Source: Priestia koreensis
GTDB lineage: Bacteria; Bacillota; Bacilli; Bacillales; Bacillaceae_H
Direction of reading: 5' to 3'
Assembly (NCBI RefSeq): GCF_001274935.1
Contig: NZ_LILC01000013.1
Location: forward strand, 1 to 64,000
DNA: 64,000 nt
A program made the translations under genes and the position numbers. A model generated the notes under the pieces. That model saw nothing but the letters and a program-made list of their open reading frames with translations. It was not told the DNA's origin and did no database searches. This document shows positions 48,801 through 57,805 of this stretch, piece by piece (position 1 is the first letter of the stretch; each line of letters opens with the position of its first letter).

Positions 48801-49499
48801 ATGTACTTATTTACGTCTGAAAAAATAGTTCCTTCTCGTTCATCTCCAAAATCCTTCATTTCGACGCCGCTTGGTGAGGTGCATATGGAGCTTTATATAA
48901 ACGAAAAACCGCTCTCACATTTTGCTATAGTGGAAACGAAATCATTTGATTTACATCACGGTGGGATTCTTTATTCGTATGTAACCCCAGCACTTATCGC
49001 CGAGTTAGTCTTTTGTAAGCCCCCTTCCTCCCTTGCGCCTCACATGAGCATAGACGGCATATGTGGAGCCGTTTGGCGTGTAAAGCCGCTAGTTGATCAA
49101 CTCTCGGTTAAATATTCGGCTACGCTACGCACACAAAAATTACTGGAAGGTGGCGCAAATAGTGGTGAAGGTCTAGATGCTCTGACATGGTATACAAACA
49201 CGCACATGCTCACAATAGGAACTGAGGATGGACCAATGCTTACTCATCGCGGAAAGAAAAACGACCGAATGCCAAACTGTTTTTATACATATGACGAACT
49301 AGCTCAGCAAGAAATTGTTCAGTATGTCAATGACGCTCTTGTGGTCCCGATTCCCTCTCTACCTAAGAATGAAATCTGTCAGGTTCATTTTGTCATCGCA
49401 TGGAAAAAACATGATGGGCAACCTGAAGATGACGTATCTACCTGGTATGCGGTTGATATGGTTGGAAAGGATATTCTATCAGCCGAGGAGTTAGCATAA
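48801..49499 (+). CDS. Hypothetical cytoplasmic protein
   Basis: A 232-aa soluble protein with no signal peptide or membrane helix. AAGGAGTG precedes the ATG. The sequence has mixed strands and helices and an AWKKHDGQPEDDVSTWYAVD block near the C-terminus, but no catalytic motif I recognise. It follows the Nudix gene by 40 bases in the same direction and may be co-transcribed with it. Confidence 0.55.
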   Translation: MYLFTSEKIVPSRSSPKSFISTPLGEVHMELYINEKPLSHFAIVETKSFDLHHGGILYSYVTPALIAELVFCKPPSSLAPHMSIDGICGAVWRVKPLVDQLSVKYSATLRTQKLLEGGANSGEGLDALTWYTNTHMLTIGTEDGPMLTHRGKKNDRMPNCFYTYDELAQQEIVQYVNDALVVPIPSLPKNEICQVHFVIAWKKHDGQPEDDVSTWYAVDMVGKDILSAEELA

Positions 49500-49582
49500 C
49501 ATTATTAATTCTAAAAAGGTTTATCAGTACGTTTCAACAATTACTACTAAACTTACGAATCCATACATTTGAGGTGTACAAA

Positions 49583-50014
49583 ATGAAAAAAGTGACCTAT
49601 TTAATCACAATACTACTGGGAGTATTACTCTTATCAGCGTGTTCAGAAGAGTTAAAATCCCTTGTTGACGAGGAAGATGCGGCTGCCATTGAGGTGGCCA
49701 CGTCACAAAATACGGGCAAGGGATCGTTGAAGTTGTTAACCCCTACCATTACGACGGACGAAAATCAGCTCAAATTTGAAACAGATGGTATTGATGAAGA
49801 CAAAATAACCTATATTTATGTAGCCAATCAAAAAGTATGGGCTCAAAAGATAAAAAATAAGCAATCGTATAAAATTAGCATTAAAGACATTAAGAACGCT
49901 CACCGAACAGACTATAAGCCGAAGGTTCAGCTGTTTCAATATAAGGATGATAATGAAGAAAACGATATGACAACGTTTAAGCAGGCTCGTTATGAAGTGA
50001 AGGAATCGAAATAA
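49583..50014 (+). CDS. Small lipoprotein, unknown function
   Basis: A 143-aa lipoprotein. The signal peptide MKKVTYLITILLGVLLLSAC has a clear lipobox LLSAC with the cysteine at residue 20. The mature part begins with an acidic stretch (SLVDEEDAAAIEVA) and then a beta-rich domain. ATG 49583 has GAGGTG upstream; GTG 49574 lies inside that site. No family recognised. A bidirectional terminator follows. Confidence 0.65.
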   Translation: MKKVTYLITILLGVLLLSACSEELKSLVDEEDAAAIEVATSQNTGKGSLKLLTPTITTDENQLKFETDGIDEDKITYIYVANQKVWAQKIKNKQSYKISIKDIKNAHRTDYKPKVQLFQYKDDNEENDMTTFKQARYEVKESK

Positions 50015-50022
50015 TCGCTATT

Positions 50023-50058
50023 AAAAAAGGCTTGGAGAAATTATTCTCCAAGCCTTTT
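50023..50058. terminator. Bidirectional intrinsic terminator
   Basis: AAAAGGCTTGGAGAA and TTCTCCAAGCCTTTT form a perfect 15-bp stem with an ATTA-type loop, flanked by A and T runs, between convergent genes. Confidence 0.9.
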
Positions 50059-50624
50059 CATTCATTTACAGAAGAAATCCACTCATCCACTGTCATAACG
50101 TCTGCCTGACGAGGGAACACTTTTTCTGTCAGAACACGATGTACTTCTGCATCGCCGTCCATACAAGCATCAGATAGTACTTTTAAGTGATAGTCCTTAT
50201 CTGCCGCTTCTCGAAGCGTGGAAAGTACCACACCGCTTGTTGCAACACCCGTTAAAATAAGTTCGTTAATCCCACGGGCGCGAAGGACAACCTCAAGGTC
50301 ACTTCCTGTAAACGCACTGACGCGACGTTTTGTCACAAGCGGCTCATTTTCACGTGGCGCAACAGATTCGTGAATTTGTGTTGCCCATTCAGCCTCTGTC
50401 ATGCCACCTTGATTTTTGATCGCCGAGAACATTTTATTCGCTGAGCTAACCTCTGGAAAGCCGTCTCGGAATGCAACGCGAACGAATACGACAGGAATTC
50501 CTGCCTTACGTGCTGCTTCAACTGATTTTTGAAAAGGCGCTAGTGCTTCTGGTTTCTCCGCATAGCGCGATACAATTCCATTTTGAATATCCATCACAAG
50601 CAATGCTGGGTTTGTTTTTGTCAT
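50058..50624 (-). CDS. Isochorismatase-like hydrolase lacking the catalytic cysteine
   Basis: A 188-aa protein of the isochorismatase/cysteine hydrolase superfamily. The catalytic aspartate (VMDIQNGIV, about residue 13) and lysine (VTKRRVSAF, about 99) are present, but where active cysteine hydrolases have cysteine the sequence reads GVATSGVVLSTLREA with valine. Such valine-bearing forms are known among isochorismatase-like proteins; the activity is therefore uncertain. ATG 50624 has GGAGGA upstream. Confidence 0.75.
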   Translation of the reverse strand: MTKTNPALLVMDIQNGIVSRYAEKPEALAPFQKSVEAARKAGIPVVFVRVAFRDGFPEVSSANKMFSAIKNQGGMTEAEWATQIHESVAPRENEPLVTKRRVSAFTGSDLEVVLRARGINELILTGVATSGVVLSTLREAADKDYHLKVLSDACMDGDAEVHRVLTEKVFPRQADVMTVDEWISSVNE

Positions 50625-50801
50625 ACATAAATCCTCCTCTTTCAATACCTCTCCTACTAGTTTGTCCGATTTTCATACAGAATTCAAATATTTATCTCTG
50701 TGAATTATTTAGTGAATGAAAAATACAGATGAACTTTCTCTAATATTTGTCACTACTATGATAGACTAAGGTTATTTACGTTGAACAGGAGGATGCAAAA
50801 G

Positions 50802-50990
50802 ATGATGAAAAAAACGTTTCGAAATCAGCATCGCATGCTAGAGAGCTTCGGATATGAATTTCTTGTCACTTGTCCAAGCTGCAATCATTATTCAAAAGTG
50901 ATTTCTTTAGGCGATCCCTCACCTTACGTCCCTCGAACTTCCATTCGTTTTGTGTGTACAAACTGCGGAATGAGTAAAGAGCTTACTTAA
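50802..50990 (+). CDS. Small zinc-ribbon protein
   Basis: A 62-aa protein with two CxxC knuckles, CPSC (about residues 24-27) and CTNC (about 52-55), which should bind one zinc. It starts MMKKTFRNQHRMLESFGYEF; ATG 50802 lies nine bases after AGGAGG. Its 3' end overlaps the end of the convergent hydrolase pseudogene by eight bases. Function unknown. Confidence 0.6.
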   Translation: MMKKTFRNQHRMLESFGYEFLVTCPSCNHYSKVISLGDPSPYVPRTSIRFVCTNCGMSKELT

Positions 50991-52011
50991 ATGTCTTCAC
51001 CATCCAGTCCGAAAACTTCTTCGGTTCCTCAAACTGTGGATAGTGTGCAGACTTTTTGAACGTAAGGAACTCTTTTTGACTCGCGTCGAGTGAATCAAAA
51101 TAGTGCTTCGCCGCTTTCGCCGACGTCATGTAATCGTATTTTCCCATCACAAAATAAACGGGAAGATCAAGCGCGGTTACTTTTTCTGTCAGGGGATTCT
51201 TCAGCGCTTCCTGAACAAGCGGAAATTGATAGAATCCAATTCCACGTAGATACCCAATTGCATCTAGAAGGTTATATTCAGTCGTTAATGCCAGTTAAAA
51301 TAGATTTTTTTCAGGATTGTCAATTTGGCGAGCTCCTCCCCCGTATTTCATCACCAAATCACGCGGTGTAAAAGCTTCGCCGTTTTCCACTTTGCTTTGT
51401 ACCTTTTTAATCGCTCCAATATCTTCTTTATTCTCCGCTTTTGTAGCTTGCTTCAGCACGTAATCGAGGCTGTCCATCTCACTTTCGACCGTGTTACTCA
51501 TTTGACTGATTCCTACATACGACTCGTATTTTTCAGGTGCTTTTGCGGCTGCTTGAGTGGCAACATATGTACCATACGAATGTCCAACTAAAATGACTTT
51601 TTTGTTGGTTACGTTCTTATTCAAATAGTCCGTAATTGCTATTAAATCATCCGCTAGCAGATCACTTGATATGTTCGGGTGAGCTTCATTAAAATGATAC
51701 GATTTCCCTGTGCCACGCTGGTCATAGTTCACAACGGTAAAGTTTTTTTCGAGCAGGTGCTGATATTTTTTCGCATATGGAATCTCTGAGTTTCCAGGTC
51801 CTCCGTGTACAAAGAGAAGAACTGGATTTCTTTTGTCCTGTCCGCGTATCATGATCTCTTGATTTGTCCCGTTTATTTTTACCTGCTGTATTGTACTAAT
51901 GCTATGATCTCCTGCAATGGATGACGTCCACGTTGGAAAAAAGAGCGCGATGAGAAGAATGGATACAATGGCCGTTACTGTAACGAGTACTACTTTTCCT
52001 GTTTTTTTCAT
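50983..52011 (-). pseudogene. Alpha/beta hydrolase (proline-iminopeptidase-like) with an internal stop
   Basis: The frame encodes a 342-codon alpha/beta hydrolase with an N-terminal signal anchor, oxyanion motif VHGGPGNSE (about residue 69), YDQRGTGKS and the nucleophile elbow VGHSYGTY (about 145-152). An in-frame TAA at 51295-51297 follows PEKNLF. Beyond it the same frame continues with LALTTEYNLLDAIGYLRGIG and the catalytic histidine region KKSAHYPQFEEPKKFSDWM to a stop at 50983-50985. A single point mutation therefore truncates it, and the catalytic Asp and His are lost unless the stop is read through. AAAGGAG precedes the ATG. Confidence 0.8.
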
Positions 52012-52155
52012 GGTAACTCCTTTGATATATCAATCTTTTTAACTAATTATACCATAATTCACAAAATGTTCTTTTTAAGATTTAATAAATAAAATTTAAA
52101 AAAACTTGAATAAAATTAAAATAAAGATTAATATTATTAAAAAAGGAGGATAATT

Positions 52156-52455
52156 ATGGATAAAAATGAAGTCCCTTCCTGGATATTGGCGCTAGATAAA
52201 GAGAACGTTGAATTTATCCGCCGGTTCATTTTACATTCAGGATCGTTAAAAGAGATGGCAAAAGAATACAGTGTTTCCTACCCTACTGTCCGAGCAAAGC
52301 TTGATCAGTTAATTAAAAAGGTCGAGTTATCAAGTACAGAAGAAGGTGTTGAATTTGTAACGATGATTAAGAATTTGGTGATTGATGAGCGGATTAGTCT
52401 AGATGTTGCAAAGCTGCTGATTGATCAATACAAAAAGGAAAGGGCGGATCGTTAA
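52156..52455 (+). CDS. DUF2089-family helix-turn-helix protein
   Basis: A 99-aa protein of the DUF2089 type with a predicted helix-turn-helix FILHSGSLKEMAKEYSVSYP followed by TVRAKLDQLIKK (about residues 24-55) and a C-terminal helix pair. These proteins usually lie next to small membrane proteins and are thought to be regulators. AAAGGAGGA precedes the ATG. Its stop overlaps the start of the next gene (TAATG), so the two are coupled. Confidence 0.75.
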   Translation: MDKNEVPSWILALDKENVEFIRRFILHSGSLKEMAKEYSVSYPTVRAKLDQLIKKVELSSTEEGVEFVTMIKNLVIDERISLDVAKLLIDQYKKERADR

Positions 52456-52745
52456 TGGATTTCATTCTTAATTTTTTACCCGCTGTTATTATTCTAGGCG
52501 TTCAGTATTTCTTATCAACACGAAGACAATCCTTCTGGGGAGCCATTCTTCCGGTTCTTTATGTTGGCTTTTTAATTTATGGGAAGGCTACGAATCTATT
52601 TACGATAAAGCCTGGTGAGAAAGGTTTGTTATTTATCGGAATACTTGGGACAGTCATCTTGCTTGGAATGTGGGCAGACGGAAGAGAAAGAGTAACGAAA
52701 AAGCGTCAAAAGGAAATGGATAGATTGGAAGCGCAAAATCTATGA
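52455..52745 (+). CDS. Small membrane protein coupled to the DUF2089 gene
   Basis: A 96-aa protein with three hydrophobic segments (about residues 3-19, 28-42 and 58-76) and a highly charged C-terminal tail (ERVTKKRQKEMDRLEAQ). The start overlaps the upstream stop by one base. It may be the membrane partner of the DUF2089 regulator. No family is recognised. Confidence 0.6.
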   Translation: MDFILNFLPAVIILGVQYFLSTRRQSFWGAILPVLYVGFLIYGKATNLFTIKPGEKGLLFIGILGTVILLGMWADGRERVTKKRQKEMDRLEAQNL

Positions 52746-52762
52746 AAAGCTTAGATTAATAT

Positions 52763-53380
52763 ATGAACACTCATTTTCCCGGTCTCGAATTAGTGCCTCC
52801 GCTTTTTTACAACGGCGATATTGGTATTCGATTTGAACTAGGGGTAAATGATGAATCATCAAACTGCAGAGAAGGTAGTACTTATTTGAAGGAAGTAGAT
52901 CACCGCGCTATTACTCTATTTGAAACGCTTCATCCGCAGGAAGAAAATTTAGTATTGGTTGTGAATATCTATGATTATCGAGCTTTTAAAAGAAATCTTA
53001 GACTTTTTGCATCTTTTATCAAAAGTCGTAAAGTTTTATATCAGTTAAAGCATACCCAAATTCGGGACGTTTTTACAGAGAAAGATGAGGAGACAGAGCA
53101 TAAAACGCATCGGTTCATTCTTTCATGTAAAACAAAGGATATTCGTTATCAAAAGCTAATTAAAGCCATTTGTCGCCAGGATCTAGGAATTCGTCCCTCT
53201 ATGAAGCATGATGTCTTCTTTATTCACCAAAAGAACCACACCATTTTTCATGTCTACGATGACCGCGGATGTGACGTTGTTGCCGCTTCAACAGAAGCTA
53301 TTCGCCCCCTCTACGAAAACGACCAGTCTTGGATTTTAGACTATGACCGTGCAGAGATTGATGCGACGTTTAAGAAGTGA
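52763..53380 (+). CDS. DUF3885-domain protein
   Basis: A 205-aa cytoplasmic protein. The C-terminal block HTIFHVYDDRGCDVVAASTE (about residues 159-178) followed by IRPLYENDQSWILDYDRAEI matches the DUF3885 family, common in Firmicutes and often found near toxin-immunity genes. The ribosome-binding site is weak. It lies 17 bases after the small membrane-protein gene and has a terminator behind it. Function unknown. Confidence 0.7.
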   Translation: MNTHFPGLELVPPLFYNGDIGIRFELGVNDESSNCREGSTYLKEVDHRAITLFETLHPQEENLVLVVNIYDYRAFKRNLRLFASFIKSRKVLYQLKHTQIRDVFTEKDEETEHKTHRFILSCKTKDIRYQKLIKAICRQDLGIRPSMKHDVFFIHQKNHTIFHVYDDRGCDVVAASTEAIRPLYENDQSWILDYDRAEIDATFKK

Positions 53381-53435
53381 AGATCAGCTCATACATAATT
53401 AAGATGAGAAAATAAGTGTTAAAGAACCATCTCAT

Positions 53436-53468
53436 AAAAAAGCATTGAAAGTTCATTCAATGCTTTTT
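53436..53468 (+). terminator. Intrinsic terminator
   Basis: AAAAAGCATTGA and TCAATGCTTTTT form a 12-bp stem with an eight-base loop. Confidence 0.85.
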
Positions 53469-53544
53469 GTAATGATTTCATGTTAAGTTTCAATCGATCT
53501 CTAAACCTTTTTCCGTCCTCCCCCCATCTTCTATACTAAAAATC

Positions 53545-53575
53545 TGTTAACCTTTTTTCTCCTCACTCGTTATAG
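53545..53575 (+). promoter_or_regulatory. Candidate ECF promoter of the ABC genes
   Basis: TGTTAACC (53545-53552), a 15-base spacer, then CGTTATAG (53568-53575). The same two blocks with the same spacing occur before the ECF sigma gene at 57252-57282. ECF promoters of Bacillus share the AAC-type -35 and CGT-type -10, so both are likely read by the ECF factor encoded here. Confidence 0.7.
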
Positions 53576-53620
53576 AAGCGACACGACACGATTTCACATC
53601 ATAGAGAAAGGATGAACACA

Positions 53621-55729
53621 TTGAAAGTATGGAATTCGTATTTATTTTATGTAAAGCTGACGTGCCGGACGTGGGTCATGCCACTCCTGCTAGTAGGAAA
53701 CATTGGGCTTATTTTATATCCGCTTTATTTATACAGTCATTATGTAGATAATGCAGATCTTGGCGGAATCGATCCGGCGTCACCTTTAGTGGGAAGCTAT
53801 GGAATTTTTTCGCTTATCCTTACTTACTTATTTTTTGGAGTTTATGTAACAAAGCTTGATGAAACAGCTTCTATTGCGGAAACGTTTGGCGTAGTCGAGA
53901 ACAGCATTGCTTGTAAAACCCTGGCCAAATCATTCGTCGCTCTGAGTGCCATTATCCTCTCACTTCTTGTACTTTATTTGTCCTATTTGGTTTTGTACGT
54001 GACAAGTGACTTTCATAGCCTGCGCTTCTTTCTACACGTAGGGATTTACATGCTTTTATACTATGGCCTCACGCCGTTTGTCATGTTTTTACTAGGAAGC
54101 GTGCTTACGCTCGTTATTCGAAACAAGCTCATTTATCCACTCATTCTTATGATGTTTGTCCTCTTAAGTCCGATGAACGCGGCTATATTCCCATATGATC
54201 CGACAAAGGCCTATAGCATCCGGCTTGATCGCTTATTAAATTTTGGCGAGCCGAACATGACGAGAAGCTACAACAGCTTTTACGGCTTCGCACTAGAGCC
54301 CATTCGCTGGATGAAAAGCTTGTTTTGCATGGCACTATTATGTTTGTTCACAATCTTCATCCTAAAAAAACGGCATGCATGGTTTTCAAATGGATTCAAA
54401 CGCACTTTGTTTTGTTTTCTCCTTATTACTGGTATAACGTTTACGTACATCATTTCTCCTCATCAAACGTTTAATGATGATGATCTTGTTATTCGAAACT
54501 ATTACGATACGCACCGTGCGAATGCAGCTGAGATGAATTCACCTATCGTCTTTTCTCATTATGATATCCATCTACAGCCAAAGGGTCAGTTAAATGCTTT
54601 CGTAAAAATCAAAGCGGAGAATACGAGTAACCAAATCGTGCAGTCAATGAAAGTGGCACTCTATCATGAGCTTCATATACAGCAAATTAAGCTTGACGGA
54701 AAAACCGTTTCATTTGAGCAAAAGCAGGACTTCGTTAACATTCATTTTTCTTCTGGAGGCTGGGCTCCTCATACGGAAAAAACGCTTGAGTTTACATACA
54801 CTGGACTGCACTCAAATTTGTATTTTGCTAACACCCGTGCGATTTATTTACCAAACTACTTATCTTGGTTGCCTAGTGAAGACCTAACTCCTGCATTCCA
54901 GCTTGTATCAAAGCAGAGGCAAATTCACCGTCTGCCGCGTCTCGCTCACGCTCAAAAAAGCTATGATCTGTATGTGAACAGCGGGAAGGAAATTTACTCC
55001 AACCTTCCATTAAAAAGTGAGCAACATTGGAGCGGAACGACTGATGAAGGAGTATCGATCATCTCCGGACAGCTCACGTCAAAGAAGCTGAGCGATTTCA
55101 CCCTCGTTTATCCGAACGATTGGGAATCAGAATTTGCCGATACGACGGTACTTCATCGCTATGTAAAAGCAGTTACGGCTATTTTGCAGAACCAGCTTCA
55201 TGATCAAGTTCACCTTCCCAAAAGTCTCTATTTTTTGCCGAACGAAAACATTGGTGACGGATTTTCCGGTGAAGGTACGTGGTGGAACAACACAGACCTT
55301 ATATTCGGATTTCGCTATTACGACCGAAACGGAATGAATTATTTTACAAAGGAGAACATGTCAGATTTCACCTATCGTCTGGTGCTCGCTCGTACAAAAA
55401 CTATGAATAGTAGTTCATATGACTATGAATTTAACGTCCTGTTTGCGAGTGCGTATGCCCAGGCTATTAACGCACAGCTTCACTTATCAAACGAAGAAGC
55501 AAAGGACAATTTAGACTTTCTCCTCTCTTCTGTCGTTGGAGATGACGGAGGGAAATTAGCCGTTAAGCGTCTGCTTCTTCAGTGGATGAAGCAGCCTAAG
55601 GCGTATGATACTCGTTCTCCCCTGTATCAATCATGGTACAAGCTAACGAAGGATGATACGCCGAATAAATGGACGAAGCTAAAAGACATTTTGAAAGAGA
55701 AAGAAGGAACGAACGATGAACATCATTGA
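53621..55729 (+). CDS. ABC-2-type membrane protein with large M1-like exterior domain
   Basis: A 702-aa membrane protein. The first 270 residues have six to seven helices like an ABC-2 permease; the rest is a large soluble part with a beta-rich section (HYDIHLQPKGQLNAFVKIKA, near residue 310) and a later helical section resembling the M1 aminopeptidase fold. No HExxH zinc motif is present, so that part is probably a binding rather than an enzymatic domain. TTG 53621 is preferred because AAAGG lies nine bases upstream; ATG 53612 directly abuts the site. It overlaps the ATPase gene by 14 bases. Confidence 0.7.
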   Translation: MKVWNSYLFYVKLTCRTWVMPLLLVGNIGLILYPLYLYSHYVDNADLGGIDPASPLVGSYGIFSLILTYLFFGVYVTKLDETASIAETFGVVENSIACKTLAKSFVALSAIILSLLVLYLSYLVLYVTSDFHSLRFFLHVGIYMLLYYGLTPFVMFLLGSVLTLVIRNKLIYPLILMMFVLLSPMNAAIFPYDPTKAYSIRLDRLLNFGEPNMTRSYNSFYGFALEPIRWMKSLFCMALLCLFTIFILKKRHAWFSNGFKRTLFCFLLITGITFTYIISPHQTFNDDDLVIRNYYDTHRANAAEMNSPIVFSHYDIHLQPKGQLNAFVKIKAENTSNQIVQSMKVALYHELHIQQIKLDGKTVSFEQKQDFVNIHFSSGGWAPHTEKTLEFTYTGLHSNLYFANTRAIYLPNYLSWLPSEDLTPAFQLVSKQRQIHRLPRLAHAQKSYDLYVNSGKEIYSNLPLKSEQHWSGTTDEGVSIISGQLTSKKLSDFTLVYPNDWESEFADTTVLHRYVKAVTAILQNQLHDQVHLPKSLYFLPNENIGDGFSGEGTWWNNTDLIFGFRYYDRNGMNYFTKENMSDFTYRLVLARTKTMNSSSYDYEFNVLFASAYAQAINAQLHLSNEEAKDNLDFLLSSVVGDDGGKLAVKRLLLQWMKQPKAYDTRSPLYQSWYKLTKDDTPNKWTKLKDILKEKEGTNDEHH

Positions 55730-56570
55730 GATAAACGGTATTCAAAAAACATACAAACGAAAAAAAGCGCTTCGCAACGTCACCTGTACCATTCAAGGAA
55801 CATTTGGGCTTTTAGGACCGAACGGAGCAGGCAAAACGACGCTAATGAGAATCTTAGCCACATTGATTAAGCCTGATCATGGTGATATTCGTTTCAATGA
55901 CGAGGTGTCATGGGAAAATTCCAGCAGAATTCGTCAAATGATCGGCTATCTTCCGCAGCACTTTTCCTTGTATAAGCAGGCGACCGTCATGGAGTGCCTG
56001 TTTCACCTCGCCGTGCTAAAAGGAATTCCGAAAAAGCAGGCCCGAGCGGAGATTGAAAAATTACTGCATGACGTAAATCTAGTCGGGCAAGAAAAAACGA
56101 AAATGAAGCATCTATCAGGCGGTATGCTTCGCCGCATCGGCATTGCACAAGCCTTGCTTGGGGACCCTCCTATTCTCATTGTCGATGAGCCAACCGTGGG
56201 GTTAGATATTGATGAGCGCGTGCGTTTTCGGCAGCTTTTACGACAAGTAGGAAAAAACCGAATTGTGCTTATTTCTACTCATATCGTGGAGGATGTTGAA
56301 GAGACGTGTGATCATATTGGTATTTTAAAGGATGGGGTCATGCTGTTTACAGGAAGCAAGGACGAACTAAAGGACATTGTAAAAGGAAAAGTGACAGAGA
56401 AAGTTGCTTCCTACGAAGAAGTAGACGCGATGAGGGATCGGATCATCTCTATCACAGAACAAGGTGAGTATTATCTCGTTCGTTACCTCGATGAACATGG
56501 AATACATACGGTCACGCCAACCATTCAAGACGCCTACTTATTTCTCACACGAAACGGTGAGAACGGATGA
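55716..56570 (+). CDS. ABC transporter ATPase
   Basis: A 284-aa ABC ATPase with Walker A GPNGAGKTT (about residues 34-42), signature LSGGM (about 135, the last residue Met rather than Gln), Walker B ILIVDEPTVGLD (about 155) and a switch histidine in ISTHIVEDVEET. The C-terminal 60 residues form an extra domain. It should pair with the permease-like proteins on either side of it. It overlaps both neighbours (ATGA with the next gene). Confidence 0.88.
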   Translation: MNIIEINGIQKTYKRKKALRNVTCTIQGTFGLLGPNGAGKTTLMRILATLIKPDHGDIRFNDEVSWENSSRIRQMIGYLPQHFSLYKQATVMECLFHLAVLKGIPKKQARAEIEKLLHDVNLVGQEKTKMKHLSGGMLRRIGIAQALLGDPPILIVDEPTVGLDIDERVRFRQLLRQVGKNRIVLISTHIVEDVEETCDHIGILKDGVMLFTGSKDELKDIVKGKVTEKVASYEEVDAMRDRIISITEQGEYYLVRYLDEHGIHTVTPTIQDAYLFLTRNGENG

Positions 56571-57220
56571 ATATTGTCAAGAGACTTCACCTCCCTTTTG
56601 ATAGTCGGTTAATGGGGATTTCTTTTTATATTCCTTTTCTCCTCATGACTTTAACCGTTACATATACATATGCAAGTTCAGGTCCAGACCATATCATGAA
56701 CGTGGCTCATCTGCTGGAATTTCTCGTATGTCCATGTGCTTCCATGTGGTCTGTGTATCTATTTATAAGTTATTACGAGGACGAAGCAGCGGAGCTTTTA
56801 TTTACCTATCCCCTTCCGATGATGGCACACGGCTTACTAAGAGTCTGCGCCTTTTTCATTTTGTATGCAACAGCGCTAGGGATTTCGATAGGACTGCTGT
56901 CTGTGACGTTAAAGGAGGTCTCCCTTTTTCAATTACTGCTTTTAATGATCCCACAGGCGCTTGTGTACAGTGCGCTCGGCTTTGTACTTATGATCGGATC
57001 ACGTCACCCTGCTTTCCCCCTGTCCATCATTGGGTCATATGTGGCCATTAAATTTTTTACGAAAGGAAGCATGATTTTTCCCCTTTATAACATTATGTCG
57101 TTCTCGGTTGATTTACAGGCTTCACCCCTTTTAAAGACGCTAGCGATCAAAAATACGCTGATCGCAGGAGTGCTGTTTGTCATTGGTCAATATATTCTCG
57201 GGAAGCGAAAACTCTCATAG
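56567..57220 (+). CDS. Small ABC-2-type permease
   Basis: A 217-aa membrane protein with about six helices and no soluble domain. Its start overlaps the ATPase stop (ATGA). It resembles permease subunits of bacteriocin or stress-related ABC-2 transporters, but no specific family is recognised. It completes the ABC complex encoded by this operon; the ECF promoter of the next gene begins 31 bases after its stop. Confidence 0.7.
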   Translation: MNIVKRLHLPFDSRLMGISFYIPFLLMTLTVTYTYASSGPDHIMNVAHLLEFLVCPCASMWSVYLFISYYEDEAAELLFTYPLPMMAHGLLRVCAFFILYATALGISIGLLSVTLKEVSLFQLLLLMIPQALVYSALGFVLMIGSRHPAFPLSIIGSYVAIKFFTKGSMIFPLYNIMSFSVDLQASPLLKTLAIKNTLIAGVLFVIGQYILGKRKLS

Positions 57221-57251
57221 ACTGGATGAATTTCTACTTTAAAGAAAAATT

Positions 57252-57282
57252 TGTTAACCTTTTTCTTCGTGAAACGTTTTAG
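57252..57282 (+). promoter_or_regulatory. Candidate ECF promoter of the sigma gene
   Basis: TGTTAACC (57252-57259), a 15-base spacer, then CGTTTTAG (57275-57282), identical in design to the promoter at 53545. It lies 16 bases before the sigma-factor start, giving a very short leader and autoregulation. Confidence 0.7.
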
Positions 57283-57298
57283 AGGCGGGAGGTTGGAC

Positions 57299-57805
57299 AT
57301 GAAAGATGCTTTATTAGGCGAAAAGTTACATGAAAAGCTGCAGTTTGTCTTCGCATATTTAGTGAAGATGGGCGCGAAAAAGGAAGACGCAGAAGACATT
57401 ATTCAAGATACGGCCTACAAATTTTTACGCTACATGGATTCGATTGGACCAAGTCAAATTCAAAGTTGGCTATTTCGGGTAGCCATTAACGGCTATTATG
57501 ACTTAACACGTAAGCGAACGCGCCGGAAAGATATTTTGCTGGCGTTTGATTTTAACGAACTACTAGACGAGGATACGCCGGAGCAAGCGGTTTTACATAA
57601 GGAGTTGCAGCAGGATATTCATATGTTATTAGGTCAGTTGAAAACGCAGTACCGGGAATTGCTTCTTTTGAAATATAGCACCGGGTTAAAAATCACAGAA
57701 ATTGCCCAGCTCTATGGGATGAAAGAAGGATCAATTAAAACGATTCTTCACCGCGCACGAAAACAATTTATTGATGTGTACAGGAGGTCTAACGATGAGC
57801 GATGA
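57299..57805 (+). CDS. ECF-type RNA polymerase sigma factor
   Basis: A 168-aa sigma-70-like factor. Region 2 contains DAEDIIQDTAYKFLRYMDSI (about residues 27-46) and SWLFRVAINGYYDLTRKRTR; region 4 contains LLLLKYSTGLKITEIAQLYG followed by MKEGSIKTILHRARKQ (about 122-158). ATG 57299 follows GGGAGG and lies just after its own candidate promoter; the longer frame would include the promoter. It overlaps the anti-sigma gene by 11 bases. It probably senses cell-envelope stress through that partner. Confidence 0.88.
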   Translation: MKDALLGEKLHEKLQFVFAYLVKMGAKKEDAEDIIQDTAYKFLRYMDSIGPSQIQSWLFRVAINGYYDLTRKRTRRKDILLAFDFNELLDEDTPEQAVLHKELQQDIHMLLGQLKTQYRELLLLKYSTGLKITEIAQLYGMKEGSIKTILHRARKQFIDVYRRSNDER

